DNA of 52,232 bases from Rhodopirellula sp. SM50 (GTDB taxonomy: Bacteria; Planctomycetota; Planctomycetia; Pirellulales; Pirellulaceae). The notes below the pieces were generated by a model, which was given only the letters and a program-made list of their open reading frames with translations, was not told the DNA's origin and ran no database searches. The stretch is taken from NCBI RefSeq assembly GCF_002289565.1, contig NZ_NTFY01000006.1:1-52232 (forward strand), given 5' to 3'. Position 1 is the stretch's first letter. The number at the start of each line of letters is the position of its first letter. Below are positions 18,081 to 26,407 of this stretch, piece after piece. The position numbers and the translations under genes were made by a program.

Positions 18081-19562
18081 CTAGACCTTCGTCGCCCAGC
18101 GGTATCCGAACAGTTCCTTGGCCGAACTGGTGCCGAACGAATCGGTCAGGATGTCAAAATGTTTCAGCTCCACGTCGCAGGGGTGCGACACGCCGCATGC
18201 CCGGCCGAGCTGCAATAACTCCTTTCGCAATGTCACCACGTAGTTGGCAAACCGATGCGCCTTGTCGGTCGGATCCAGCCCTCCCATCAGCCATCGATTT
18301 TGCGTCGCGATGCCGGCCGGACAGTGCCCGGTGTGACAGCGTTGTGCTTGAATGCATCCGATCGACAACATCGCTTCGCGACCGACGGCAATCATGTCGC
18401 AACCCAATCCGAACGCCAGCAACGCGTTGTGCGGGAAACCAAGCTTCCCGGATCCGACGAAGACGATGTTTTCATGCAACTCCGCATCGCGAAAGACGCG
18501 ATAAACCGAACTCATGCCCAGCTTAAAGGGCATTGCGACATGATCGGAAAACACCAACGGTGCCGCTCCCGTTCCGCCTTCGCCCCCATCGATGGTGACA
18601 AAGTCCACGCTGCGACCGGTCTGTTGAATCCGGTCGGCCAACTCGTGCCAAAACTCCATTTGCCCCACGGCCGATTTGATGCCGACCGGCAGACCACTTT
18701 CGTCGGCAAGTCGTTCGACAAAATCGAGCATCGAGTCGACGTCGTTGAACTCACGGTGCGACGCCGGACTGGCACAATCCTTCCCCATCGGCACGCCACG
18801 GATCTTTGAAATCTCGTGGCTGATCTTTGCCGCCGGCAGCAACCCGCCGCGGCCCGGCTTGGCTCCCTGGCTGAGCTTGATTTCGATCGCGCGAATCGGA
18901 TGTGATTGGACCACATCGCGGAACCGCGCAATGTCGAAGCCTCCATCAGCAGTTCGACAACCGAAGTACCCGGTACCGATCTGCCAAATCAGCTCGCCGC
19001 CTTTGCAGTGATACGGTGACACACCGCCTTCGCCGGTGTTGTGTAAACATCCGGCTAGCGCCGCGCCCCGGTTGAGCGCTTCGATGGCCGGGGCGCTGAG
19101 CGAGCCGAAGCTCATGGCCGAAATGTTGACAATCGAATCAGGCCGAAACGCCTTGGCACGGCCCTGAGACGCCCCCATGACCTTCTTGCACGCCGCGGAA
19201 TGATTCGGATCAAAATCTTCGTCGCCCGGTAACGGATCGCTGAGCGGAAACGGACTGTGGCGAATGATCAGGTAGTTCGGGGACGACTCCAATTCGTTGT
19301 CCGTCCCGAAACCGAAGTAGTTGTTGTCCTTTTTCGACGACGCGTACACCCAGCGCCGCTGATCCCGGCTGAAGGGTCGCTCCTCATCATTGTTGGTGAC
19401 GATGTATTGCCGCAATTCGGGGCCGATCGCTTCCAACCAGTATCGAAAATGGCCGATGATCGGGAAATTGTGCAGAATCGCGTGCTTCTTTTGCAGAACG
19501 TCGTAGGCGACCATGGCAAGCAGAATCACCGCGATGATGAGCGTCATCCAGACCCAATTCAT
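18081..19562 (-). CDS. Membrane-anchored glutamate synthase-like FMN/Fe-S protein
   Basis: 493 aa from the ATG at 19562. An N-terminal membrane helix (about 4-20, WMTLIIAVILLAMVAYDVL) is followed by a domain homologous to the FMN-binding part of glutamate synthase. Visible motifs are INISAMSFGSLSAPAIEALN, NTGEGGVSPYH, IEIKLSQGAKPGRGGLLP, TIDGGEGGTGAAPLVF and GLGCDMIAVGREAM. The 3Fe-4S ligand pattern C-x5-C-x4-C is present at about 403, 409 and 414. The glutaminase domain is missing, so it is not a complete GltB; stand-alone proteins of this kind have uncertain substrates. It starts 14 bp after the stop of the sulfatase gene on the same strand, an unexpected pairing that suggests co-transcription. 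Confidence 0.9.
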   Translation of the reverse strand: MNWVWMTLIIAVILLAMVAYDVLQKKHAILHNFPIIGHFRYWLEAIGPELRQYIVTNNDEERPFSRDQRRWVYASSKKDNNYFGFGTDNELESSPNYLIIRHSPFPLSDPLPGDEDFDPNHSAACKKVMGASQGRAKAFRPDSIVNISAMSFGSLSAPAIEALNRGAALAGCLHNTGEGGVSPYHCKGGELIWQIGTGYFGCRTADGGFDIARFRDVVQSHPIRAIEIKLSQGAKPGRGGLLPAAKISHEISKIRGVPMGKDCASPASHREFNDVDSMLDFVERLADESGLPVGIKSAVGQMEFWHELADRIQQTGRSVDFVTIDGGEGGTGAAPLVFSDHVAMPFKLGMSSVYRVFRDAELHENIVFVGSGKLGFPHNALLAFGLGCDMIAVGREAMLSIGCIQAQRCHTGHCPAGIATQNRWLMGGLDPTDKAHRFANYVVTLRKELLQLGRACGVSHPCDVELKHFDILTDSFGTSSAKELFGYRWATKV

Positions 19563-19576
19563 GTCACTTCCTCTGG

Positions 19577-20947
19577 TTAACGACGCGGCTGGACGTCCCC
19601 TTCCCACCACTGGAGCAAGTGTTCAAGCCGCTCCAACGCTTGGGGACGCGACGATGCAAGGTCGTTGGTTTCGCCAAGATCGCTCTCAAGATTATACATC
19701 CATTGTGCCGTGTTCGTGCCCTCGCGCTTGCGGACCAGTTTTAGATCGCCGTCCCGCACCGCAGTCCACGTCCTGTTGCCACGGCGGCCGCGCCAAAACA
19801 ACGTCCGCGGAATGTCGTCGCGTTGCTCGGCGACGTGCGACAGAATATCGATTCCCTCCAGCTTGCGCCCCGGAACCTCAGCCCCCGCCAACGTCAGAAT
19901 CGATCGCGTCAAATCAAACGTGACGCACACCTGGTCGCTGACCATCCCGGCGGCAATTCGATCGGGCCAGCGGACAATCAGCGGCACGCGAATCCCGCCT
20001 TCATACGTCGTGCCCTTGCTGCCGCGGAGCGGTCCCATGTTCCCCGCACCGGCGAAGCCTCCGTTGTCGGAGACGAAGATGACGACGGTGTTGTCGGCAA
20101 TCCCTGAGTCCTCAAGCGTCTTCAGAACCCTGCCGACTTCCGAATCAAGATCCTCCAGCATCGCGACATAGGCCGGCGGATCAAACGCCATCCAATTCTC
20201 TTCCGTGACGACCTTGTCTTTGTCGCCAGGACCTTGATAGGGAAAGTGCGGACACTCATGCGAGACATAGGCGAAGAATGGCTGGTCTTTGTGACGCTTG
20301 ATAAAATCGATGCTGTCATCGGTGATCAAGTGCGTCATGTAGCCGTCACGCTCGATCGGCTGCCGACCACGAAACAACACGTGCAAGTCGCTGAGTTCAC
20401 GATGATTGAAGTAGTGGACGTTGCCGCCCAAGTAGCCGACGAACTCGTCCCAACCGTACTGCGTCGGATTGAACTTGGGTTCGTATCCCAAGTGCCATTT
20501 GCCGAAAATGCCACAACGGTAGCCGGCCGGTTTGAGCAGTGCCGGCAGAACGGCATCTTCGACCGGCAGCCCCAACTCATGTTGTGCGGCCAAGCGGATC
20601 GCATCGTCGTAGCGTCCCACATTCCCGGTGCCGATCGCACACTCCAGGCCGCCCACCCGCTGTTGATACCGTCCGGTCAACAGCGCCGTCCGTGTCGGAC
20701 TGCACTCGGGCCCATTGGAATAGTGCTGCGTGAAGCGAACCCCTTGCTTCGCCAAGGCATCAATGTTCGGCGTCTTCGCGACCGGGTGTCCGTAACACCC
20801 CAAATCACCGTAGCCCAGGTCATCGGCAAGAATCAAAACCACGTTGGGACGCTCCGTTGACTCGGCCCCCACGACGTCTGAATGAAGGGCGTGCGTCAGG
20901 AGTGCTGCAAACGCCGACCAGACGATTGCGATGACTCTCTTTCGCAT
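19577..20947 (-). CDS. Secreted sulfatase (type I), 456 aa
   Basis: Formylglycine sulfatase from the ATG at 20947, which places the signal peptide (VIAIVWSAFAALLTHALHS) first. Longer readings run into 12-bp repeats rich in Cys-Arg-Arg-Pro codons and are unlikely. Motifs: ILADDLGYGDLGCYGHP (metal Asp pair), the active site C82-S-P-T-R in NGPECSPTRTALLTG, FGKWHLGY and FVSDNGGF. It is close to the arylsulfatase A/GalNAc-6-sulfatase group common in planctomycetes. It is transcribed away from the fucose-locus regulator at 21787, so it may belong to the same response. The glutamate-synthase-like gene follows 14 bp downstream. Confidence 0.93.
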   Translation of the reverse strand: MRKRVIAIVWSAFAALLTHALHSDVVGAESTERPNVVLILADDLGYGDLGCYGHPVAKTPNIDALAKQGVRFTQHYSNGPECSPTRTALLTGRYQQRVGGLECAIGTGNVGRYDDAIRLAAQHELGLPVEDAVLPALLKPAGYRCGIFGKWHLGYEPKFNPTQYGWDEFVGYLGGNVHYFNHRELSDLHVLFRGRQPIERDGYMTHLITDDSIDFIKRHKDQPFFAYVSHECPHFPYQGPGDKDKVVTEENWMAFDPPAYVAMLEDLDSEVGRVLKTLEDSGIADNTVVIFVSDNGGFAGAGNMGPLRGSKGTTYEGGIRVPLIVRWPDRIAAGMVSDQVCVTFDLTRSILTLAGAEVPGRKLEGIDILSHVAEQRDDIPRTLFWRGRRGNRTWTAVRDGDLKLVRKREGTNTAQWMYNLESDLGETNDLASSRPQALERLEHLLQWWEGDVQPRR

Positions 20948-20957
20948 CGGACGCCGG

Positions 20958-20993
20958 CATGGTCGGCTGCATGGTCGGCGGCATGGTCGGCGG
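20958..20993. repeat. 12-bp tandem repeat, three units
   Basis: CATGGTCGGCTG, CATGGTCGGCGG and CATGGTCGGCGG stand in tandem 11-46 bp upstream of the sulfatase start. On the minus strand each unit supplies an ATG out of frame with the sulfatase (positions 20960, 20972, 20984), so they are decoy starts or part of the leader. Confidence 0.7.
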
Positions 20994-21156
20994 CAACCGG
21001 TCATTCGGGTAAAGGGCATCCGTGCGGCAAGACATTGAATCATGTTGAATCCCAATGGTTGGAAATCGGACGCTCGGGCGTTCGTGTCAAACCCGAGCTC
21101 AACGAGCCACCCGTACCGGCGGCCTGTTTCGCAGACGTTTGTCGTTTTCCGGTACA

Positions 21157-21330
21157 ATGCGAAGGGTCAACTCTAACCCAAAACTCGTGTCCACGAGTAA
21201 GTTAATCAATCGCGACGCAATCGTCCGATGCATCTTGGGAACCGCAGTGGGTGATGCGATTGGGCTTCCTTGCGAAGGCCTTTCACTGAAACGGCCCGAG
21301 AGGTTCTGGAACGGGCAAGGCGACCGCAGG
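21157..21330 (+). pseudogene. Remnant of an ADP-ribosylglycohydrolase (DraG family) gene
   Basis: From the ATG at 21157 (or GTG at 21187) the frame reads INRDAIVRCILGTAVGDAIG followed by LPCEGLSLKR. This is the conserved N-terminal block of ADP-ribosylglycohydrolases. Beyond about 21310 the similarity stops: the SDDT(E/D) metal-binding motif and the rest of the roughly 300-residue domain are missing, although the frame stays open to 21744. A TACAAT hexamer lies at 21153-21158, overlapping the ATG. I read this as the surviving 5' end of a gene lost by deletion. The following 21330-21786 is GC-rich and shows nothing recognisable. Confidence 0.6.
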
Positions 21331-21786
21331 TCCGCAATCTGCATTTCCTCGCCATCGTACTTTTTCACGACTTCCGGCGACTCGCTCCCCCATACCGTTG
21401 ACCATCAACCGCCGGCACGCCCCCAGTCGGGAGCAGAAAAACAGTCCAATTTCGCAGCGACAGTGCAATCATTTGCGTCAGCGCCGCCACTTTTGAATAC
21501 TATCGGTAGAGCAGGCGATCGCGCGACTCGAATTTCGACAACGGATCCCAGCGACGCGTTACCCCGTCCGCGGCGGCGGCCCCGCGGCGGTTGCGGTGCA
21601 GGGGAGGTGCGAGAATGGCTGGAACCGCCCCGGCGGCCGATCCCGCTGGTCGCTGGCGGGCTGAAAATTTGCGACTCGCGCGGGTTTCTGGTAGCCTGCC
21701 GAATCCACCGGCATTTGGCAAAACCTTGTCGTCCGCTCAAATGATTTGCGACGCGTGAGCAGCCGTTCGTGACTTGCCCAAGTGGA

Positions 21787-23022
21787 ATGCAACAGGCAGC
21801 AGCAGTGAATTCAACAAAACGGCCCCGAATCGCACTCCTTGTCGAAGCGTCGCGCGCCTACGGGCGTGAATTGCTTCGCGGCGTGGCGTTGTTCTCGCGG
21901 ACGCGTGTGGAGTGGTCGTTGCTGCATCAAGAGATGACGCTGGATTCCGCGATCCCGGATTGGATTTTCAGCTCGCGGATCGACGGCGTGATTGCCCGCG
22001 TGGACTGGCACACGATTGAACCGTTGCGTCAATTGCGAGTGCCGATCATCGATGTCCGCTGCAACCGAAAATTCACCGGCGTACCGCAAGTCGAAACGGA
22101 TAACCAACGTGTCGCCGAAATGGCGTTTTCGCATCTATGGGAGCGTGGGTTTCGACGATTCGCTTTCTGTGGGTTTCGATTTGCCACGTATTCCGACGCC
22201 CGCCTGGCCGCCTTTCAACAGTTGGTCGATGCCGCGAATTGCCCCTTTGATGTCTACCAGTCCCCCGGCGTCCCCGGCACCACGTTGACACAGCTGGAGG
22301 AAGCGGGTGTGCTGGAATTGGAATCGTTGGCGAAGTGGTTGTCGACGCTTTCGCGACCGACCGGCCTGTTGGTTTGCAATGACATTCGCGGTCAACAGGT
22401 GCTCAACGCTTGCCGGCTATCCAACATTGCCGTCCCCGATGACCTGGGCGTGATCGGCGTCGATGACGACGACGCCATCTGTCTTCTCTGTGACCCACCG
22501 CTTTCGAGTGTTCGTCCCAATGCGGAACAGGTCGGATTTCGGGCCGCGGAGATTCTGCAGCAAATGATGACGGGTTTGCTGCCTGAGAATGAGATCGAGT
22601 ACGTTCCCCCCATCTCCGTCTCCGAACGTCTTTCGACGAAAGTGGTGGCCGTGGACGATGTCGAAATCGCCCGTGTGTGCAGATTCATTCGACAAAACGC
22701 CTGTTCCGGAATCAATGTGGGCGATGTCGCCGAGTTCACGTCCCTCTCTCGTCGTCAGTTGGAGCGGAGGTTTCGGGATGTCCTGGGGCGAACACCACAC
22801 CAACAGATCACGATCACCCAATTGGAACGCGTCAAACAGTTGCTGTTGGAAACGGACATGACGCTGGAACAAATCGCGACGAAGACGGGCTACAGTCATA
22901 AAGAATGTCTGGGGGCTGTTTTCAAACGGGAAACCGGTGAATCGCCCGGCGAATTCCGATCGAAACAACAACTCAATGGCGATCCCTCCCAAACGCCGAA
23001 AGCTCCTTTAAAAAAACGTTAG
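21787..23022 (+). CDS. XylR-type transcriptional regulator (sugar-binding domain plus AraC HTH)
   Basis: 411 aa from the ATG at 21787; a GTG at 21769 is an alternative. Residues about 12-280 form a LacI-like periplasmic-binding-protein fold: KRPRIALLVEASRAYGRELL, then DGVIARVDW, VPIIDVRC, VETDNQRVAEMAFSHL, GLLVCNDIRGQQVL and DLGVIGVDDDDAICLLCDPP. The C-terminal 100 residues are an AraC-type double helix-turn-helix (INVGDVAEFTSLSRRQLERR; LEQIATKTGYSH). This matches the XylR layout, in which sugar binding drives activation. It is the first gene of the plus-strand fucose run and the only regulator in it, so L-fucose or an oligosaccharide is the likely ligand (inference). Confidence 0.93.
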   Translation: MQQAAAVNSTKRPRIALLVEASRAYGRELLRGVALFSRTRVEWSLLHQEMTLDSAIPDWIFSSRIDGVIARVDWHTIEPLRQLRVPIIDVRCNRKFTGVPQVETDNQRVAEMAFSHLWERGFRRFAFCGFRFATYSDARLAAFQQLVDAANCPFDVYQSPGVPGTTLTQLEEAGVLELESLAKWLSTLSRPTGLLVCNDIRGQQVLNACRLSNIAVPDDLGVIGVDDDDAICLLCDPPLSSVRPNAEQVGFRAAEILQQMMTGLLPENEIEYVPPISVSERLSTKVVAVDDVEIARVCRFIRQNACSGINVGDVAEFTSLSRRQLERRFRDVLGRTPHQQITITQLERVKQLLLETDMTLEQIATKTGYSHKECLGAVFKRETGESPGEFRSKQQLNGDPSQTPKAPLKKR

Positions 23023-23079
23023 GGCATTGCCCCGACAGTATTCCCCTTCCGTCCGATGCCCTGTTCACGACGAGTTCCG

Positions 23080-25995
23080 ATGCTCCGATTTTTCTTGATT
23101 CTGATCTGCTGCGGCGCAAGCATTGCCTCTTCAGATGCCCGCGACATCTTCGTCAGTCCCGCGGGCGATGATGCCAATGACGGCTCGGCCGCCGCTCCGG
23201 TGGCGACGCTCGGTCGGGCACAGTCTCTCGCTCGGCAATCGGCCGGAACCGACCCCGTGACGGTCTCCGTCGCGGACGGCGTCTATTACCTGCCCGAGAC
23301 ACTCACGTTCACCGCCGCCGACTCTGGTGCCCCCGATCGACCGGTCATCTACCGCGCGGAAAACGAAGGGAAAGCCGTGCTCAGCGGCGGAACAATGCTC
23401 GACCTGCAATGGAAACCCTTCCGTGATGGAATCTTTGTCTCAGCGACTCAACCGGGGCTGGCGATCGACCAGCTGTTCCTGGCCGGTCGCCAACAACGGA
23501 TGGCACGCTATCCGAACTATGACGCCGGCAAAAAGACCGCAGCCTATCAAGGCTTCGCCGCCGATGCGTTCTCCAAACAACGCGCCAGCGGTTGGGCCGA
23601 TCCCACCGGCGGGTTCATTCACGCCATGCATCGGGCCCGCTGGGGCGGATACCACTACCGGATCACGGGCAAGGACTCCGATGGCGAAGTGACCTATGAA
23701 GGTGGCTGGCAAAACAACCGCCAAATGGGCATGCATAACGACTTTCGCATGGTCGAAAACATCTTCGAAGAGCTGGACGCACCCGGCGAATGGTATCACG
23801 ACGCCGGCGCGAACCGCCTGTACTTCATGCCTCCCCCTGGCGTCGACCTGAGCCGAGCGAAGATCGAAGTGGTGCGACTGCGGCACCTGATCGAATTCAA
23901 CGGCTCCGCCGACGCCCCCGTGCGACAGATCACGCTACAGGGATTCGTCGTTCGGCATGCCGCGCGGACCTTCATGGAAACGAAAGAACCGCTGTTGCGA
24001 TCGGATTGGACGATCTATCGCGGGGGCGCCGTTGTGCTCTCCGGCACCGAGGACGTTCAGCTGCTGGACACGGAATTTGATCAGGTCGGCGGCAATGCGA
24101 TCTTTGTCAGCCGATTCAATCGCCGTGTTGTCGTCAAGGGTTGCCACATCCACGACTGTGGCGCCAGCGGTGTTTGTTTTGTGGGTGACCCCGACGCCGT
24201 TCGCGATCCGCTATTCGAATACCGTCAGAAGAACGATCTGAGCAAGGTCGATCGTACTCCGGGGCCGAAGTCGAACCATTACCCGGCCGATTGCGTCGTC
24301 GAAGACTGCCTGATTCATGGGATCGGCCGAGTCGAACGCCAACCCGCCGGAGTTCAAATCACGATGGCACAAGGCATCACGGTTCGCGATTGCTCGATCT
24401 ATGATTGCGCCCGCGCCGGCATCAACATCGGCGATGGTGCCTGGGGCGGCCACCTGATCGAACGCTGCGATGTCTTCGACACCGTGCAAGAAACCCACGA
24501 CCACGGCTCGTTCAACTCCTGGGGACGAGACCGTTTTTGGAGCAGCGACCGGAACGCCAGTCAACAAATCATCGACCAGGAACCGCAGTTCCCGTTCTTG
24601 GACGCCGTCGAGACGACCGTCATCCGCAACAGCCGCTGGCGCTGTGATCATGGTTGGGACATCGACCTGGATGACGGATCATCCAACTACGACATTTACA
24701 ACAACCTGATGCTTTCGGGCGGGTTGAAGTTTCGCGAAGGCTTTCGGCGTCGCGCCTGGAACAACATCACCGTCAACAACGGTCTGCACCCGCACGTCTG
24801 GTACAACAACAGCGGCGATGAAGTGTTCAGCAACATCTTCATGGCCGCACCGCAGGGTGTCCGCGCCCCGACGGAGACCGCCAAGGGAAAACGGATCGAT
24901 CGCAACCTCTATTTCTCGCACGCGCCGGCAATGAAAGATCGTTACGCCGACTTTGGTTGGGACCGCCATTCCATCGTCGCCGATCCCAAGTTCATCGATC
25001 CGGCCAGCGGTGATTTCCGTGTCCAGCCCGATTCGCCAGCCTTTGACATCGGTTTTGAAAACTTTGCGATGGATCAGTTCGGCGTCAAGAAACCGTCACT
25101 GAAACGGATCACCGAAACGCCCGAGATCCCGGCCTTGGAGGTCAAAGGTGAAACGGCAACGCCCCGATCGGATCGCCGGCGCGTCGCAACATCGCAGCCG
25201 TCGTTCTGGTTAGGTGCCCGTGTGAGCGACCTGACCGGTTCCGAGTTTTCAGCCTACGGAGTATCTCAACAAGACGGCGGTGTCGCGATCAAAGAAATCA
25301 ATCCCGACAGCGACGCCGCCAACGCAGGACTGACCGATGGAGACTTGATCCAGGGCATCAACGCAACGCCGGTCAAACGGGTTTCCGATTTACTCTCGGC
25401 CCACCAACAAGTCGGCGACGCAGCGTTGACGGTGAAAGTCATTCGAAACCAGCAGCCCGTGGAACTATCGCTTCAGAACGCACCCCGCATCGTGACGGAA
25501 TCCGCGGGGGCTGCCGAAGACTTCTTGACGCTCGTACCGACAGGAAAACCATCGGGCAAGGTCGATGCCAACCCATCGCCCCGCAACGCACCGCCGGCAA
25601 CGCTGATCGACGGCAAACTGCAACAAAGCTACGGCCCGGTTTTCGCCAACGGCGTGACCAGCGGAGCCTATCGCTTGGACCTGGGTGAATCAAAAGACAT
25701 CTCTTCGATCACCAGTTGGTCGACGAACTTCAATGGGGTCCGCGGCCCACAGAAGCTGACGCTTTACGGAAGCGATTCATCAACCGACCCCGGTTGGGAT
25801 GTTTCGGACCGTTCCAAGTTCACGCCCCTGACCTCGATCGATACCCGTCGAGCGGCACAGGATGTGTTCCATGCCGTTGCGTTGCGATCCGCGCCGGGGC
25901 ACTCCCTGGGAAAATTTCGCTGGATCATCTGGAGTGTCCAGCCGGTGACCGATCAAGCGGAAAACACCGCGTTCCAAGAATTGCGTGCGCAATAA
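23080..25995 (+). CDS. Secreted right-handed beta-helix protein (GH141-like) with PDZ domain
   Basis: 971 aa from the ATG at 23080, chosen because it begins a signal peptide (MLRFFLILICCGASIASSDA). DIFVSPAGDDANDGSAAAP opens a parallel beta-helix of about 640 residues with repeated short strand-turn units (VVKGCHIHDC, VVEDCLIHGIG, TVRDCSIYDC). The segment HDHGSFNSWGRDR at about 473-485 resembles the conserved region of GH141 glycosidases, a family that includes alpha-L-fucosidases; this assignment comes from memory of the family, without alignment. A PDZ domain spans about 709-795 (WLGARVSDL, INPDSDAANAGLTDGDLI). The C-terminal 150 residues (DLGESKDISSITSWSTNFNG) look like a beta-sandwich domain of F5/8 type. 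It probably cuts a fucose-containing polymer. Confidence 0.85.
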   Translation: MLRFFLILICCGASIASSDARDIFVSPAGDDANDGSAAAPVATLGRAQSLARQSAGTDPVTVSVADGVYYLPETLTFTAADSGAPDRPVIYRAENEGKAVLSGGTMLDLQWKPFRDGIFVSATQPGLAIDQLFLAGRQQRMARYPNYDAGKKTAAYQGFAADAFSKQRASGWADPTGGFIHAMHRARWGGYHYRITGKDSDGEVTYEGGWQNNRQMGMHNDFRMVENIFEELDAPGEWYHDAGANRLYFMPPPGVDLSRAKIEVVRLRHLIEFNGSADAPVRQITLQGFVVRHAARTFMETKEPLLRSDWTIYRGGAVVLSGTEDVQLLDTEFDQVGGNAIFVSRFNRRVVVKGCHIHDCGASGVCFVGDPDAVRDPLFEYRQKNDLSKVDRTPGPKSNHYPADCVVEDCLIHGIGRVERQPAGVQITMAQGITVRDCSIYDCARAGINIGDGAWGGHLIERCDVFDTVQETHDHGSFNSWGRDRFWSSDRNASQQIIDQEPQFPFLDAVETTVIRNSRWRCDHGWDIDLDDGSSNYDIYNNLMLSGGLKFREGFRRRAWNNITVNNGLHPHVWYNNSGDEVFSNIFMAAPQGVRAPTETAKGKRIDRNLYFSHAPAMKDRYADFGWDRHSIVADPKFIDPASGDFRVQPDSPAFDIGFENFAMDQFGVKKPSLKRITETPEIPALEVKGETATPRSDRRRVATSQPSFWLGARVSDLTGSEFSAYGVSQQDGGVAIKEINPDSDAANAGLTDGDLIQGINATPVKRVSDLLSAHQQVGDAALTVKVIRNQQPVELSLQNAPRIVTESAGAAEDFLTLVPTGKPSGKVDANPSPRNAPPATLIDGKLQQSYGPVFANGVTSGAYRLDLGESKDISSITSWSTNFNGVRGPQKLTLYGSDSSTDPGWDVSDRSKFTPLTSIDTRRAAQDVFHAVALRSAPGHSLGKFRWIIWSVQPVTDQAENTAFQELRAQ

Positions 25996-26014
25996 GCGCG
26001 TTCGCAGCGTCACC

Positions 26015-26205
26015 TTCCAGCTCGCCAGTGGCGTACGCTTCCAGCTTGCGACTGCAGCAAGCTTCCAGCTTGCCAGTGGCGTAAGCTTCCAGCTTGCGAC
26101 CGCCGTAAGCTTCCAGCTCGCCAGTGGCGTAAGCTTCCAGCTTGCGACCGCCGCAAGCTCCCAGCTTGCCAGTGCCGTAAAGCTTCCAGCTTGCGACCGC
26201 CGCAC
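26015..26205. repeat. 24-bp tandem repeat array, eight units in alternating pairs
   Basis: Units start at 26015, 26039, 26063, 26087, 26111, 26135, 26159 (25 bp) and 26184. Each begins with TTCCAGCT (TCCCAGCT in the seventh). Odd units continue with CGCCAGTGGCG or TGCCAGTGCCG and even units with TGCGACTGCAG or TGCGACCGCCG, giving a 48-bp higher-order period. AAGCTT recurs at unit joins. Both strands stay open in some frames because 24 is divisible by 3, so long ORFs here are artefacts. The array fills the gap between the beta-helix and esterase genes (25996-26407). Confidence 0.9.
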
Positions 26206-26407
26206 TCGCGATTGCGGAGCAATCGCGGGTGGCCAGCAGGATGCTTCCCCCACTTTTCGGGCCGCGGACATGCCCGTGTCGCAAATCGTTCGCCGCTCGA
26301 CGCAGCTTTTGATTGACTTTCATGGCAATTGAAAGATGTTGGGTTGCACTCCCGATTCGAGGGTCTCCCCCAGCCCTCCCTGTCCCCTCCGGAACCGGCC
26401 CCGCCCC

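Noticed and set aside
21400..21744. C-terminal part of the long frame after the ADP-ribosylglycohydrolase remnant
   Set aside because: The translation is Arg- and Pro-rich low-complexity sequence unlike any domain; the openness is explained by GC content.
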